This document shows, piece after piece, positions 1 through 8,764 of a stretch of 64,000 nt of DNA. Made by a program: the position numbers and the translations under genes. The notes beneath the pieces were generated by a model. It did not search any database. It was not told the origin of the DNA and worked only from the letters and a program-made list of their open reading frames with translations. The first letter of the stretch is position 1; each line of letters opens with the position of its first letter. Origin of the DNA: an uncultured Pedobacter sp. (lineage in GTDB: Bacteria > Bacteroidota > Bacteroidia > Sphingobacteriales > Sphingobacteriaceae); contig NZ_CAMLIG010000002.1 in the NCBI RefSeq assembly GCF_946480185.1, positions 124,001 through 188,000 on the forward strand, given 5' to 3'.

Positions 1-3000
1 GCATTCTTCCATAAAGAAAGTGACCTGTTTAATGTCGCTCATGTTGTTCGAAAGCACTGCCGCCATATATTCTGCCGGGTAATGTGCTTTTAAATAAGCG
101 GTTTGATAGGCAATCCAGGCGTAACAAGTGGAGTGGGACTTGTTAAAAGCATAACTCGCGAAAGCTTCCCAGTCTTTCCAAACTTTTTCCAACACTTTTG
201 GGTCGTGACCTTTTTCTGCTGCCTGCGCAACAAATTTAGGTTTCATTTTATCCAGAACGTCCTTCTGCTTTTTACCCATCGCCTTACGCAAAACGTCGGC
301 TTCGCCTTTGGTAAAACCTGCCAAACTTTGCGATAAAAGCATCACCTGCTCTTGGTAAACCGTAATTCCGTAAGTTTCTTTTAGGTATTCCTCACTGGCT
401 GCAATGTCATATTTAATTTCTTCTTCCCCGTTTTTCCTGCGGATAAAACTCGGGATATATTCTATCGGACCGGGACGGTACAGTGCGTTCATAGCAATTA
501 AATCTCCGAAAACGGTAGGCTTTAATTCCTTCATGTACTTTTGCATCCCGGGAGATTCGTACTGAAAAATCCCAACGGTTTCGCCTCGCTGGAAAAGCTC
601 GTACGTCATCTCATCATCAATCGGGAAATGATCCGGATCTAAGTCGATGCCGGTTTTCAGCTTCACCAACTTCACCGTATCCTTAATCAGCGTCAGCGTT
701 TTTAAACCCAAAAAGTCCATTTTTAACAAGCCGGCACTTTCTACCACCGAGTTGTCAAATTGGGTAACGTATAAGTCAGAATCTTTTGCCGTAGCTACAG
801 GAACAAAATTGGTAATGTCACTTGGTGTGATGATGACTCCACAGGCATGGATCCCTGTATTGCGAACTGAACCTTCCAAAACCTGAGCCTGACGCAAGGT
901 TTCTGCACTTAAATCTTTTCCGTCTGCGATGCCTTTTAATAAATTTACGGCTTCAAACTCTTCAGAACGTAAGGCACTTTTAAGGGCAGCTTCATCCAGA
1001 TTGAAGATCTTCGCTAGCTTCATATTTGGAATCAGCTTAGCAATTTTATCTGCCTCGAAAAGCGGTAGATCTAAAACCCGGGCGGTATCACGGATGGAAG
1101 ATTTAGCCGCCATGGTTCCATAAGTAATAATCTGTGCAACTTGGCTAGCTCCGTACTTATTGATGACATAATCCATTACTCGGCCTCTGCCTTCATCATC
1201 AAAATCAATATCAATATCGGGCATGGAAACCCTATCTGGGTTTAGAAAACGCTCAAAAAGGAGATCGTACTTGATGGGGTCGATATTGGTGATCCACAAA
1301 CAGTATGCAACCACAGAACCCGCTGCAGAACCACGACCGGGTCCCACGGAAACGTCCAACCGGCGGGCTTCGGCAATAAAATCCTGAACAATCAAAAAGT
1401 ATCCGGGGTAACCGGTGTTTTCAATAACTTTGAGCTCAAAATCTAAACGTTCTTTAATTTCGGGCGTAATTTCGCCATAGCGTTTTTTTGCACCTTCATA
1501 AGTTAAATGCGCTAGATATTTGTTTTCTCCGCGTTTCCCGCCATCGGCTTCATCTTCTGCAACTAAAAATTCTTCCGGAATATCAAATTTTGGCAATAAA
1601 ACTTCGCGGTAAAGCGAGTAGGATTCAATTTTATCTACAACTTCTTGAACGTTGCTAATCGCCTCGGGCAAATCAGCGAAAAGCTTTTTCATCTCTTCGC
1701 CAGATTTAAAATAATATTGGTCATTAGGCATCCCATACCTAAAACCGCGTCCACGGCCTTTTGGCGTTGCCAATTTTTCACCGTCTTTTACGCAAAGTAA
1801 AATATCATGGGCATGTGCATCTTCTTTGTTAAGGTAATAAGTGTTGTTGGTTGCTAATATTTTAACGTTATGTTTTTGAGCCAGCGAGATTAAAGTTTGG
1901 TTTACCCGATTTTCATCTTCTTGATCATGGCGCATGATTTCCATGTAAAAATCTTCGCCAAAAGTTTCTTTCCACCAAATTAAAGCTTCTTCTGCCTGGT
2001 TTTCACCGAGGTTTAAAACCTTGTTTGGGATTTCTCCGTACAGGTTTCCTGAAAGTACTAAAAGGTCTTCTTTGTATTGCTCAATGAGTTTTCTATCGAT
2101 ACGCGGAACGTAGTAAAAGCCTTTTGTATAAGCAATGGACGACATTTTTGCAAGGTTGTGGTAACCTTTTTTCGTCTTCGCGATGAGCACAACTTGGTAG
2201 CCATTGTCTTTTCTTTTTTTATCCTCGTGGTCGTCACACACAAAAAACTCGCAGCCTACAATGGGTTTAACGATGGTTTCTGTGGTGGGTTCTCCCTTTG
2301 CAATTGCTTCTTCATTTTTTGCTTTTGCAGCCTTGTTGTGGTTCATTGCCGCACTTACAAAATGGAAAGCACCCATCATATTGGCATGATCGGTAATGGC
2401 TACCGCCGGCATTTTATTTTTAGCTGCCGCTTTTACCAAATTAGCTACGGAAATGGTGGATTGCAGAATAGAAAACTGTGTATGGTTGTGTAAATGAACA
2501 AATTCAACATCGGCTAAATCTGCTAAGTTTTCGGCAGCTGTTTGTTTGCTGATACCATCGCTTTTTGGTTCGTTTGCAGCTTTTAGCTTGGCGGATGCTT
2601 CCTTTAAATTAACATGTTTTAAACCTATGGATTGGATAGGTTCTGGATTTGCCGTTCTAAAATCGTTAAAATAATTTTCCGCACAACCTAATTGTTGTGG
2701 CGTGAAAATTTCTCTTTTTAACAGTTCAAAAAAGCAACGTGTGGTGGCTTCCACATCGGCAGTAGCGTTGTGTGCTTCGGCAAAAGGCTGGTTAAATAAA
2801 TATTGGTGTAATTCTGTTAAAGTTGGGAGCTTGAACTTTCCGCCACGTCCGCCGGGCAATTGTAAAAGGCTAGCGGTAATTTCGGTACAGGTATCTAAAA
2901 CCGGTAAATCAAGCATGTTTGATTCCACGCCTAAACGGTGGAATTCTGCACCCATGATATTCCTATCAAAACCTAAATTTTGACCAACAATAAATTTGGT

Positions 3001-3279
3001 TTGGCTTAAAGCCTGATTAAACTTTTCTAAAACTTCGGCTAAAGAAATTCCTTGCACTGTGGCTAACTCGGTGGAAATTCCGTGTACTTTTTCTGCATCG
3101 TAGGGGATGTTAAAACCATCGGGCTTAACCAAATAATCTTCATGAGATATTAAGCGTCCGAGTTCATCATGTAACTGCCATGCAATTTGGATACATCGCG
3201 GCCAATTATCGGTGTCGGTAATTGGAGCGTCCCAACGTTTTGGTAATCCGGTGGTTTCAGTATCAAAAATTAAATACAT
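1..3279 (-). CDS. dnaE: DNA polymerase III alpha subunit with N-terminal exonuclease domain (partial, C-terminus beyond window)
   Basis: This is the replicative DNA polymerase catalytic subunit. The reading frame runs leftward from ATG at 3279 and is still open at base 1, giving 1093 residues. Residues 1 to about 175 form a DnaQ-like 3'-5' exonuclease (Exo I motif FDTETTGLP near residue 5; a late HNATADVEATT segment). A linker follows, then the PHP domain (HLHNH near residue 260) and the C-family polymerase palm (PDIDIDFDDEG near residue 688). The missing part should hold the rest of the fingers and the C-terminal OB and tau-binding regions. Unlike PolC, the exonuclease sits at the extreme N-terminus and is not inserted in PHP. 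The identification is confident; that the fusion does the proofreading is inferred. Confidence 0.95.
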   Translation of the reverse strand, partial: MYLIFDTETTGLPKRWDAPITDTDNWPRCIQIAWQLHDELGRLISHEDYLVKPDGFNIPYDAEKVHGISTELATVQGISLAEVLEKFNQALSQTKFIVGQNLGFDRNIMGAEFHRLGVESNMLDLPVLDTCTEITASLLQLPGGRGGKFKLPTLTELHQYLFNQPFAEAHNATADVEATTRCFFELLKREIFTPQQLGCAENYFNDFRTANPEPIQSIGLKHVNLKEASAKLKAANEPKSDGISKQTAAENLADLADVEFVHLHNHTQFSILQSTISVANLVKAAAKNKMPAVAITDHANMMGAFHFVSAAMNHNKAAKAKNEEAIAKGEPTTETIVKPIVGCEFFVCDDHEDKKRKDNGYQVVLIAKTKKGYHNLAKMSSIAYTKGFYYVPRIDRKLIEQYKEDLLVLSGNLYGEIPNKVLNLGENQAEEALIWWKETFGEDFYMEIMRHDQEDENRVNQTLISLAQKHNVKILATNNTYYLNKEDAHAHDILLCVKDGEKLATPKGRGRGFRYGMPNDQYYFKSGEEMKKLFADLPEAISNVQEVVDKIESYSLYREVLLPKFDIPEEFLVAEDEADGGKRGENKYLAHLTYEGAKKRYGEITPEIKERLDFELKVIENTGYPGYFLIVQDFIAEARRLDVSVGPGRGSAAGSVVAYCLWITNIDPIKYDLLFERFLNPDRVSMPDIDIDFDDEGRGRVMDYVINKYGASQVAQIITYGTMAAKSSIRDTARVLDLPLFEADKIAKLIPNMKLAKIFNLDEAALKSALRSEEFEAVNLLKGIADGKDLSAETLRQAQVLEGSVRNTGIHACGVIITPSDITNFVPVATAKDSDLYVTQFDNSVVESAGLLKMDFLGLKTLTLIKDTVKLVKLKTGIDLDPDHFPIDDEMTYELFQRGETVGIFQYESPGMQKYMKELKPTVFGDLIAMNALYRPGPIEYIPSFIRRKNGEEEIKYDIAASEEYLKETYGITVYQEQVMLLSQSLAGFTKGEADVLRKAMGKKQKDVLDKMKPKFVAQAAEKGHDPKVLEKVWKDWEAFASYAFNKSHSTCYAWIAYQTAYLKAHYPAEYMAAVLSNNMSDIKQVTFFMEEC

Positions 3280-3718
3280 AGTAACGGTAAGTTGTTGTTT
3301 ATTAGAAAATTAAAATCACGGAAAGGAAATCCGGTGTAAACCCAAATTTACCAAAAAAAAGGAAGGATTTGTAGGTGTTGAAAAGTTGTTTTCGATATAT
3401 GTGTTTTCGATAAACATTCAACCCACAGACTGGAGTTAACCTTTTAATTCGCCCTTGGCGGTTGCGGTACAGATAAAGAAAGTAAACCCACTTCCTTTGT
3501 AGCAACCGGCGCAGGCGAGAGTTTTTTGTTTACTTTTTTGCGGAAAAAAAGTAAATGCCATTGCCCGGCATGAGGGCAGGAAAGCCTGTGTGCAAATGCC
3601 AAATTATGCGATTAGTTTCAACATAAAAACGTGTATTTATAAATTATTTCACTCTCCACTGTTACCTTTCAAAACCAGCCTATCTCTATATCATTATAAA
3701 CATTAATTTAAAAACATT
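3280..3718. other. Gene-free stretch with a strong hairpin, probable dispersed repeat
   Basis: No convincing gene lies between dnaE and the DoxX-like gene. At 3529-3555 there is a perfect 11-bp inverted repeat (TTTACTTTTTT, loop GCGG, AAAAAAGTAAA). It is followed by a GC-richer piece near 3556-3595 that has its own short dyad around CCCGGCATG. A 67-codon leftward reading frame at 3302-3505 is basic and compositionally odd and looks spurious. The arrangement resembles short repeated intergenic elements of Sphingobacteriaceae, but only this one copy is in the window. Confidence 0.45.
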
Positions 3719-4102
3719 ATGGAAACCTTAACTTTAAATCAGAAAATCAAACCTACCTTCAATTTATTACACCTAGTTTTTGTAATAGTGCCTATTGTTG
3801 CGGGTCTGGACAAGTTTACCAATTTGTTGACCCAGTGGGATCAATATATTAACCCAACATTATTGGAGATATTGCCTTTTTCGGGTCATACTTTTATGAT
3901 GATAGTTGGCGTAATAGAAATTGTTGCCGGCTTAATTGTACTAAAAAAACCAGAAATTGGTGGTTATATTGTAGCCGCATGGTTAGCTTCCATAGCGTTG
4001 ACACTAATTTTTAGTTTGAATTTTTTAGATGTTGCAGTTCGGGATTTAGTGATGGCGATTGGCGCATTTTCAATGGCTAGGCTAGCAAAAGCACTTAATT
4101 AA
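3719..4102 (+). CDS. DoxX-like small integral membrane protein
   Basis: A 127-residue protein with four predicted membrane segments, roughly residues 14-30, 50-73, 80-100 and 105-122. The pattern (GLDKFTNLLTQWDQYINP followed by an IVGVIEIVAGL helix) matches DoxX/DoxD-like membrane proteins, whose biochemical role is mostly unknown. It starts at ATG 3719 and is followed after 12 bases by an ECF sigma factor, so it is probably the first gene of a four-gene unit with that factor, folE and a flavin reductase. The family call is moderately sure. No specific function can be assigned. Confidence 0.7.
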   Translation: METLTLNQKIKPTFNLLHLVFVIVPIVAGLDKFTNLLTQWDQYINPTLLEILPFSGHTFMMIVGVIEIVAGLIVLKKPEIGGYIVAAWLASIALTLIFSLNFLDVAVRDLVMAIGAFSMARLAKALN

Positions 4103-4114
4103 ATATTTGTATGC

Positions 4115-4771
4115 ATGGAATTACCTCAAAAATATACTGATATAGAACTTGTTCAAAAAGTGCTCGCTGGCGACCGATCTTTATTTGAAGTGGTGATTAG
4201 GCGTAACAATCCTTTTTTATACCGACTAGGACGGTCCTACAATTATAATCATGAGGATACCCAGGATTTAATGCAGGATACATTTGTAAATGCGTACACC
4301 AATCTTGCAACGTTCCAAAATCGGTCGAGTTTTAAAACTTGGATGCTAAAAATCATGCTCAATAACTGTTATAAAAAGCAGAAGAAATGGAGTTTTGGCC
4401 ACGTTAAAGCAGGAGAAATCGACGAAAAATCTACGCCCATGTTTTCAAATCAGAAAAATACAGATACAGAAAAAAGGATCTTAAATAAAGAATTGAGTTC
4501 TGTAATAGAAAGTGCTTTGGCACAAATTCCATTAGACTATCGTGTAGTTTTTACCTTACGCGAAAGCAACGGCTTAAAAGGAGCAGAAGTTGCCGATATT
4601 TTAGCAATTAGCGAAGATAATGTGAAAACCAGATTGAGCAGGGCAAAAACAATGCTGAGGAAAGAAATTGAGAAGTTTTACTCCAAAGAGGATATTTACC
4701 AGTTTAACCTGATTTACTGCGACGGAATGGTAAACAGAGTGATGGATAAAATTAAAGAAAACAACCTATGA
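4115..4771 (+). CDS. ECF-type RNA polymerase sigma factor
   Basis: A 218-residue sigma-70 family protein. Region 2 covers about residues 10-80 (YNYNHEDTQDLMQDTFVNAY, then FKTWMLKIMLNNCYKK). Region 4 covers about 125-185 (IPLDYRVVFTLRESNGLKGAEVADIL, then VKTRLSRAKTMLRKEI), a typical helix-turn-helix. About 30 extra residues follow region 4 (YQFNLIYCDGMVNRVMDKI). These resemble the cysteine-containing tail of some Bacteroidota ECF factors and could sense a signal. No anti-sigma gene is adjacent. The stop codon overlaps the folE start (ATGA), so the two are probably translationally coupled. An alternative ATG lies four bases upstream, out of frame. Confidence 0.88.
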   Translation: MELPQKYTDIELVQKVLAGDRSLFEVVIRRNNPFLYRLGRSYNYNHEDTQDLMQDTFVNAYTNLATFQNRSSFKTWMLKIMLNNCYKKQKKWSFGHVKAGEIDEKSTPMFSNQKNTDTEKRILNKELSSVIESALAQIPLDYRVVFTLRESNGLKGAEVADILAISEDNVKTRLSRAKTMLRKEIEKFYSKEDIYQFNLIYCDGMVNRVMDKIKENNL

Positions 4772-5433
4772 ATATATATGCCGAAGAGGTGGAAATTTCA
4801 GATAATGACCATATTTCTACTGGTTTAAATACGCCGATGCTTGAGAAAGCATTTTTGATGAACGATGCCGAGAAAATTATAAGAATAGAAGAATATTTTC
4901 GGAAAATTATGACAGTTTTAGGTCTGGATTTATCTGATGACAGCCTTAAAAACACACCCAAAAGAGTTGCGAAGATGTATGTAGAAGAAATCTTTAGCGG
5001 ATTAAATCCTGCAAATAAACCCGCTGTTTCGATGTTTAAAAACAGTTACAGCTATAACGAAATGCTGATGGAGAAAAATATCACGTTATATTCTTATTGT
5101 GAGCATCATTTTGTGCCGATTATCGGAAAAGTCCACGTTGCTTATATTTCAAACGGCGATGTAATCGGACTTTCAAAAATAAACCGTTTGGTGCAATTTT
5201 ATGCAAAAAGGCCACAGGTGCAAGAACGCCTAACAAAACAGATTGCAAATGGGTTAAAAGATGCGATAGGAACTAAAGATGTTGCCGTAATGATTGATGC
5301 CGAACACCTCTGCGTAGCATCTCGGGGAATTAAAGATACGAATAGCAATACCATTACGGTAAGTTATTCTGGTAAGTTTGAAAATAGAAAAACCAAAGCC
5401 GAATTTCTTTCATTAATTAATTGCACAAAATAA
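4768..5433 (+). CDS. folE: GTP cyclohydrolase I
   Basis: Converts GTP to 7,8-dihydroneopterin triphosphate, the first step of folate/tetrahydropterin synthesis. The 221-residue length is normal. Zinc ligands are visible as C111 and H114 in CEHHFVPIIGKVHVAYI and C182 in AEHLCVASRG, with catalytic H113. Other family signatures are TPKRVAKMY near residue 63 and GLSKINRLVQFYAKRPQVQE near 134-152. It overlaps the sigma factor gene by 4 bp and is followed after 9 bp by a flavin reductase. Placement in a sigma-factor operon suggests a conditional, possibly second, FolE, perhaps supplying tetrahydropterin to a stress pathway; that part is inference. Confidence 0.93.
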   Translation: MNIYAEEVEISDNDHISTGLNTPMLEKAFLMNDAEKIIRIEEYFRKIMTVLGLDLSDDSLKNTPKRVAKMYVEEIFSGLNPANKPAVSMFKNSYSYNEMLMEKNITLYSYCEHHFVPIIGKVHVAYISNGDVIGLSKINRLVQFYAKRPQVQERLTKQIANGLKDAIGTKDVAVMIDAEHLCVASRGIKDTNSNTITVSYSGKFENRKTKAEFLSLINCTK

Positions 5434-5442
5434 AAATCAGCC

Positions 5443-6108
5443 ATGTCACATATTGTAAAAATCACATCCATTAAAAAAATCACTCACGATGTTTTAGAGA
5501 TTAAAACTGAAAAGCCGGGTGGTTATAGTTTTGTTCCAGGCCAAGCCACTGAAGTTGCAATCAACCAACCAAATTGGGTCAGTGAGAAAAGACCATTTAC
5601 TTTCACCTGTTTGCCTACAGATGATTTTCTGGAGTTTGTAATTAAAAGTTATGCAGATCATAATGGAGTAACTCGGCAATTAGCAACGCTTAAAGTAGGT
5701 GATGAATTGGTTTTAGGCGATTCATGGGGAGATATCCACTATAAAAACGAAGGTGTTTTTATTGCGGGAGGAGCAGGAATCACTCCGTTTATTTCAATTT
5801 TCAGGGATTTGGCGAGCAAAAATCAGATAGGGAGAAACCAACTGATTTTTGCCAATAAAACAAGCGCAGATATTATTTTGAAGGATGAGCTAACAGCGCT
5901 ATTGGGTAGTAGTTTTATCAATATTTTATCGGGCGAAGAAACCAAGGAGTTTAAGCATGGATACATTACCGAGGACTTCCTTAAACAGTGCAAACTAGAT
6001 TTTAACAAATACTTTTATTTATGCGCTCCAGATCCTATGATGGATACCGTAGAAAAACAAATTCTTGATTTAGGTGTTAAACCTCAGTTTATCGTGAAAG
6101 AGAGTTAG
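5443..6108 (+). CDS. FAD-binding ferredoxin/flavodoxin-NAD(P)H reductase-like oxidoreductase
   Basis: A 221-residue protein of the ferredoxin-NADP+ reductase superfamily. The FAD-binding beta-barrel lies at about residues 1-95 with the flavin motif KRPFTFT. The nucleotide-binding domain is at about 100-215, with GVFIAGGAGITPF (pyrophosphate binding) and YLCAPDPMMD near the C-terminus. There is no C-terminal 2Fe-2S domain, so it needs a separate electron acceptor. It is the last gene of the DoxX/sigma/folE unit and is followed by a strong terminator. Its partner could be a pterin-dependent or haem enzyme, but none is encoded here. Confidence 0.8.
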   Translation: MSHIVKITSIKKITHDVLEIKTEKPGGYSFVPGQATEVAINQPNWVSEKRPFTFTCLPTDDFLEFVIKSYADHNGVTRQLATLKVGDELVLGDSWGDIHYKNEGVFIAGGAGITPFISIFRDLASKNQIGRNQLIFANKTSADIILKDELTALLGSSFINILSGEETKEFKHGYITEDFLKQCKLDFNKYFYLCAPDPMMDTVEKQILDLGVKPQFIVKES

Positions 6109-6210
6109 AAGAATTTCAGCAGTCGAATGCGCAATGCTAACTTGTCAACAGCTACTCAGTGTTTAATTCTGGTAGTAGGTCAAGATTAACAAAGGAAATA
6201 TCTTAATAAC

Positions 6211-6244
6211 AAAAAGAGACTTGCAAACAACCAAGTCTCTTTTT
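6211..6244. terminator. Bidirectional terminator between convergent genes
   Basis: A 12-bp perfect stem (AAAAGAGACTTG paired with CAAGTCTCTTTT) with an 8-base loop, A-rich on one side and T-rich on the other. It can stop both the rightward folE unit and the leftward sigma gene that converges on it. Confidence 0.8.
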
Positions 6245-6273
6245 ATCTTTTATAAGCACAGATAGTCTAAAAC

Positions 6274-6792
6274 CTACGCTACGCTTTTATAATCATAAAC
6301 ACTTAGTGTTTTTTTCAAAAGCTTACGAGCCACGTGAATTCTTGTTTTAACCGTACCAATTGGAATATCCAAATCATCTGCAATCTCGTGGTATTTATAA
6401 CCTTCAAAATACATGGTAAAAGGGATATAATATTCTTGAGGCAAGGATTTTAACGCTTGCTGTATATCATCCATCACAAATTTATCTTCGGCTTTATTAT
6501 TTGACGAACTAAATGAAAGCTGTTGCGATGAAAGCTCATCTGTTTGCGTAATGATAGAAGTTGTTTTAACAAATCTGCGGTAGCCATTGATGAAAGTGTT
6601 TTTCATGATGGTGTACAACCAACCGTTAATGTTTGTCCCTTCTTTAAAATTATTGTAATAAGTAATAGCTTTTAATAAGGTGTCTTGAACCAAATCATTG
6701 GCATCATCTGTATCACGAGTGAATCGCAATGCATAATTTTTTAATGAAGATGATTGACGAGTTACGAGGGTACTAAATTCTATCTGTGTCAT
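6274..6792 (-). CDS. ECF-type RNA polymerase sigma factor
   Basis: A sigma-70 family ECF factor of 172 residues starting with MTQIEF. A longer frame reaches 6825, but the extra N-terminus is not family-like and the ATG at 6792 fits the conserved start. Region 2 contains DTDDANDLVQDTLLKAITYY and INGWLYTIMKNTFINGYRR. Region 4 contains LPQEYYIPFTMYFEGYKYHE and GTVKTRIHVARKLLKK. It is a close match to the housekeeping-like stand-alone ECF factors common in Sphingobacteriaceae. No anti-sigma factor lies next to it. It is monocistronic, with about 200 bp of AT-rich upstream sequence before murB's terminator. Confidence 0.9.
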   Translation of the reverse strand: MTQIEFSTLVTRQSSSLKNYALRFTRDTDDANDLVQDTLLKAITYYNNFKEGTNINGWLYTIMKNTFINGYRRFVKTTSIITQTDELSSQQLSFSSSNNKAEDKFVMDDIQQALKSLPQEYYIPFTMYFEGYKYHEIADDLDIPIGTVKTRIHVARKLLKKTLSVYDYKSVA

Positions 6793-6940
6793 TTTGTTTA
6801 AATAATTTGATTGAACCTTAAACAAAAGTAGATAATTAATATTGAATCATCAAAATTTTGTTTAATCTTTTTTAAAAAAACTTAAACAAAAATAAAGCCA
6901 ATAAAAAAGTCCCGAAAGAGATGGGTTTAGCTAAACTGAA

Positions 6941-6972
6941 AAAGCCACTCTTAAAAAATTAAGAATGGCCTT
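6941..6972 (-). terminator. Rho-independent terminator of murB
   Basis: Read leftward, AAGGCCATTCTTAA pairs with TTAAGAGTGGCTT and is followed by a T run. It lies 25 bp past the murB stop codon. Confidence 0.75.
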
Positions 6973-6996
6973 CCTCTGCGGGGGTAAAACTAAAGC

Positions 6997-8010
6997 TTAG
7001 AAAATATTAACTTCCCGCTCCAGTTTTACCCCAAATTTTTTATAAACAGATTCAATAATGGCGTCTGATAAATCAAACACTTCTTTACCGGTGGCATTGC
7101 CATGGTTAACCAAAACCAGCGCTTGATTTTTCCAGGTACCCGTTTCTCCAACTACTTTACCTTTCCAGTCGCATTGTTCAATAAGCCAACCCGCCGCCAG
7201 TTTAATACCGTTCCCCACAATGTAATGAACAATCTCAGGAAATTTAGAATGGATGGGCGCAAAAGCCTCTTGCGAGATGACCGGGTTTTTAAAAAATGAC
7301 CCCGCGTTACCGATAGTGGAAGGATCTGGAAGTTTTGAAACCCTAATTTCTGAAACTACTTTGCTAATATCCTTAATAGTGGGATTGTGGATTTCCTTTT
7401 TCAAAAGTTCATCGGCAATAGCGCCATAACTGAAATTAACTTTGCCCTGTGTGGAAAGTTTAAACTTAACCTTGCAAACTATATACTGGCCTTTTTTTTC
7501 CTGCTTAAATATACTTTCGCGATAGCCAAACTGGCACTCCTGATTGTTAAAATGCACAAAATTCCCAGTTGCAATTTCAAAAGCTTCACAACTATCAAAA
7601 ACATCTTTTACCTCAACGCCATAAGCACCAATATTTTGAATAGGCGAAGCACCTACCGAACCGGGAATTAAACTTAAATTCTCGATCCCTGCAAAATCCC
7701 AGTTTACACAATAATTTACCAAATTATTCCATATTTCACCTGCTCCTGCTTCTACAATCACCTCTTCGTGGTTAATGCGGTGTTCAATTCCCCGGATATT
7801 AATTTTAACCACCAATCCATCAAAATTTTTGGTAAAAAGCATATTGCTTCCACCCCCCAAAATAAGTCTGTTGATATTGTGCCATTGGATATCAGCAAAA
7901 AGTTCCTGCAGTTCTTCTTTATGATTAATCTCCACAAAATATCGGGCGAAAGCCTCAATACCAAAAGTATTGAAGTTTTTTAAAGAGACGTTTTCGTGTA
8001 TTTGTAGCAT
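6997..8010 (-). CDS. murB: UDP-N-acetylenolpyruvoylglucosamine reductase (type I)
   Basis: Flavoenzyme of peptidoglycan precursor synthesis that reduces UDP-GlcNAc-enolpyruvate to UDP-MurNAc with NADPH in the cytoplasm. At 337 residues it has the E. coli-type (type I) length. The FAD-binding motif LILGGGSNMLF is near residue 50, and IPGSVGASPIQNIGAYGVEV is near residue 118. The C-terminal domain has GNAGSFFKNP with the catalytic serine, and LAAGWLIEQ. It starts at ATG 8010 (LQIHENVSLKNFNTFGI). It appears to be transcribed alone, with its own terminator. Confidence 0.96.
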   Translation of the reverse strand: MLQIHENVSLKNFNTFGIEAFARYFVEINHKEELQELFADIQWHNINRLILGGGSNMLFTKNFDGLVVKINIRGIEHRINHEEVIVEAGAGEIWNNLVNYCVNWDFAGIENLSLIPGSVGASPIQNIGAYGVEVKDVFDSCEAFEIATGNFVHFNNQECQFGYRESIFKQEKKGQYIVCKVKFKLSTQGKVNFSYGAIADELLKKEIHNPTIKDISKVVSEIRVSKLPDPSTIGNAGSFFKNPVISQEAFAPIHSKFPEIVHYIVGNGIKLAAGWLIEQCDWKGKVVGETGTWKNQALVLVNHGNATGKEVFDLSDAIIESVYKKFGVKLEREVNIF

Positions 8011-8020
8011 GGGCGGTTAT

Positions 8021-8069
8021 TAATGATAGAATGAGTGAATTACTTTAATAATGATAGAATGAGTGAATT
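8021..8069. repeat. Two-copy 28-bp-period direct repeat upstream of murB
   Basis: The 21-base unit TAATGATAGAATGAGTGAATT occurs at 8021-8041 and again at 8049-8069. It lies directly before the murB start in the leftward direction, so it could be a regulatory direct repeat or simple slippage. Two copies only. Confidence 0.6.
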
Positions 8070-8137
8070 TTGAATAATTGAAGCCTGCAAATAACGATAG
8101 CAAATCAATCTCACATCCCAATACGCATATCTCAATA

Positions 8138-8704
8138 CTACTTTCTGATAAAAACAAATTTACCATCCGGTTCCAGTTTCATAATGGTTGAAACCTGTTT
8201 TCTTTCTGAAATCATCTGCTCCAAATCCACAACGTAATCTACACCATCTATAATTTCTTGACTAATCTCAGAAAAATTACCAGGAGTTGCTTCAGTACTC
8301 CTGTTTGCCGATGTAGAAACAATGGGTTTACGTAAACGCTGAATTAATTGTTGGCAAAAGTCGTGTTTTGGAACTCTTATCCCGATACTTCCATCTGCGT
8401 TTATTAGGTTATTGGCTAAATTTTTTGCGCCAGAATAAATAATGGTCAAAGGCTTTTCGGTGTATTCAATTAAATCATAAGCTACATCTGGAACCTCCGA
8501 AACGTAACTTTGCAATTTGTTATCGGTATCTAACAAAATCGTCATGCTTTTGCTGTCTTCTCTCCTTTTTAGTGCATAAACTTTTGCTACAGCTTCAGCG
8601 TTGGTGGCATCGCAACCTATTCCCCATACGGTATCTGTTGGATAAAGTATTAATCCGCCCTGTTTTAAAACTTCTAAAGCTTTGTTGATTTCGTCTTTTA
8701 GCAT
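8138..8704 (-). CDS. L-threonylcarbamoyladenylate synthase (Sua5/YrdC/YwlC family)
   Basis: Makes threonylcarbamoyl-AMP from threonine, bicarbonate and ATP for the t6A37 modification of ANN-decoding tRNAs. The 188-residue protein is the short TsaC/YrdC form without the Sua5 C-terminal domain. Motifs are GGLILYPTDTVWGIGCDA (residues 16-33), ALKRREDSKSMTILL (44-58) and KPIVSTSANRSTEATP near residue 127. It starts at ATG 8704. It is followed leftward by murB after a 127-bp gap holding the direct repeat, and preceded by the end of the glycan cluster, with which it is probably not cotranscribed. Confidence 0.92.
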   Translation of the reverse strand: MLKDEINKALEVLKQGGLILYPTDTVWGIGCDATNAEAVAKVYALKRREDSKSMTILLDTDNKLQSYVSEVPDVAYDLIEYTEKPLTIIYSGAKNLANNLINADGSIGIRVPKHDFCQQLIQRLRKPIVSTSANRSTEATPGNFSEISQEIIDGVDYVVDLEQMISERKQVSTIMKLEPDGKFVFIRK

Positions 8705-8764
8705 GATTGCAAAGATGGTATATATTATTTTTTGATGGTACTTTCAGTTATAAAACCAGCTATT

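Noticed and set aside
3302..3505. Small leftward gene between dnaE and the DoxX-like gene
   Set aside because: Odd composition, no start signal, and overlaps a probable repeat.
8021..8069. CRISPR-like repeats
   Set aside because: Only two copies with an 8-base spacer; no array and no cas genes.
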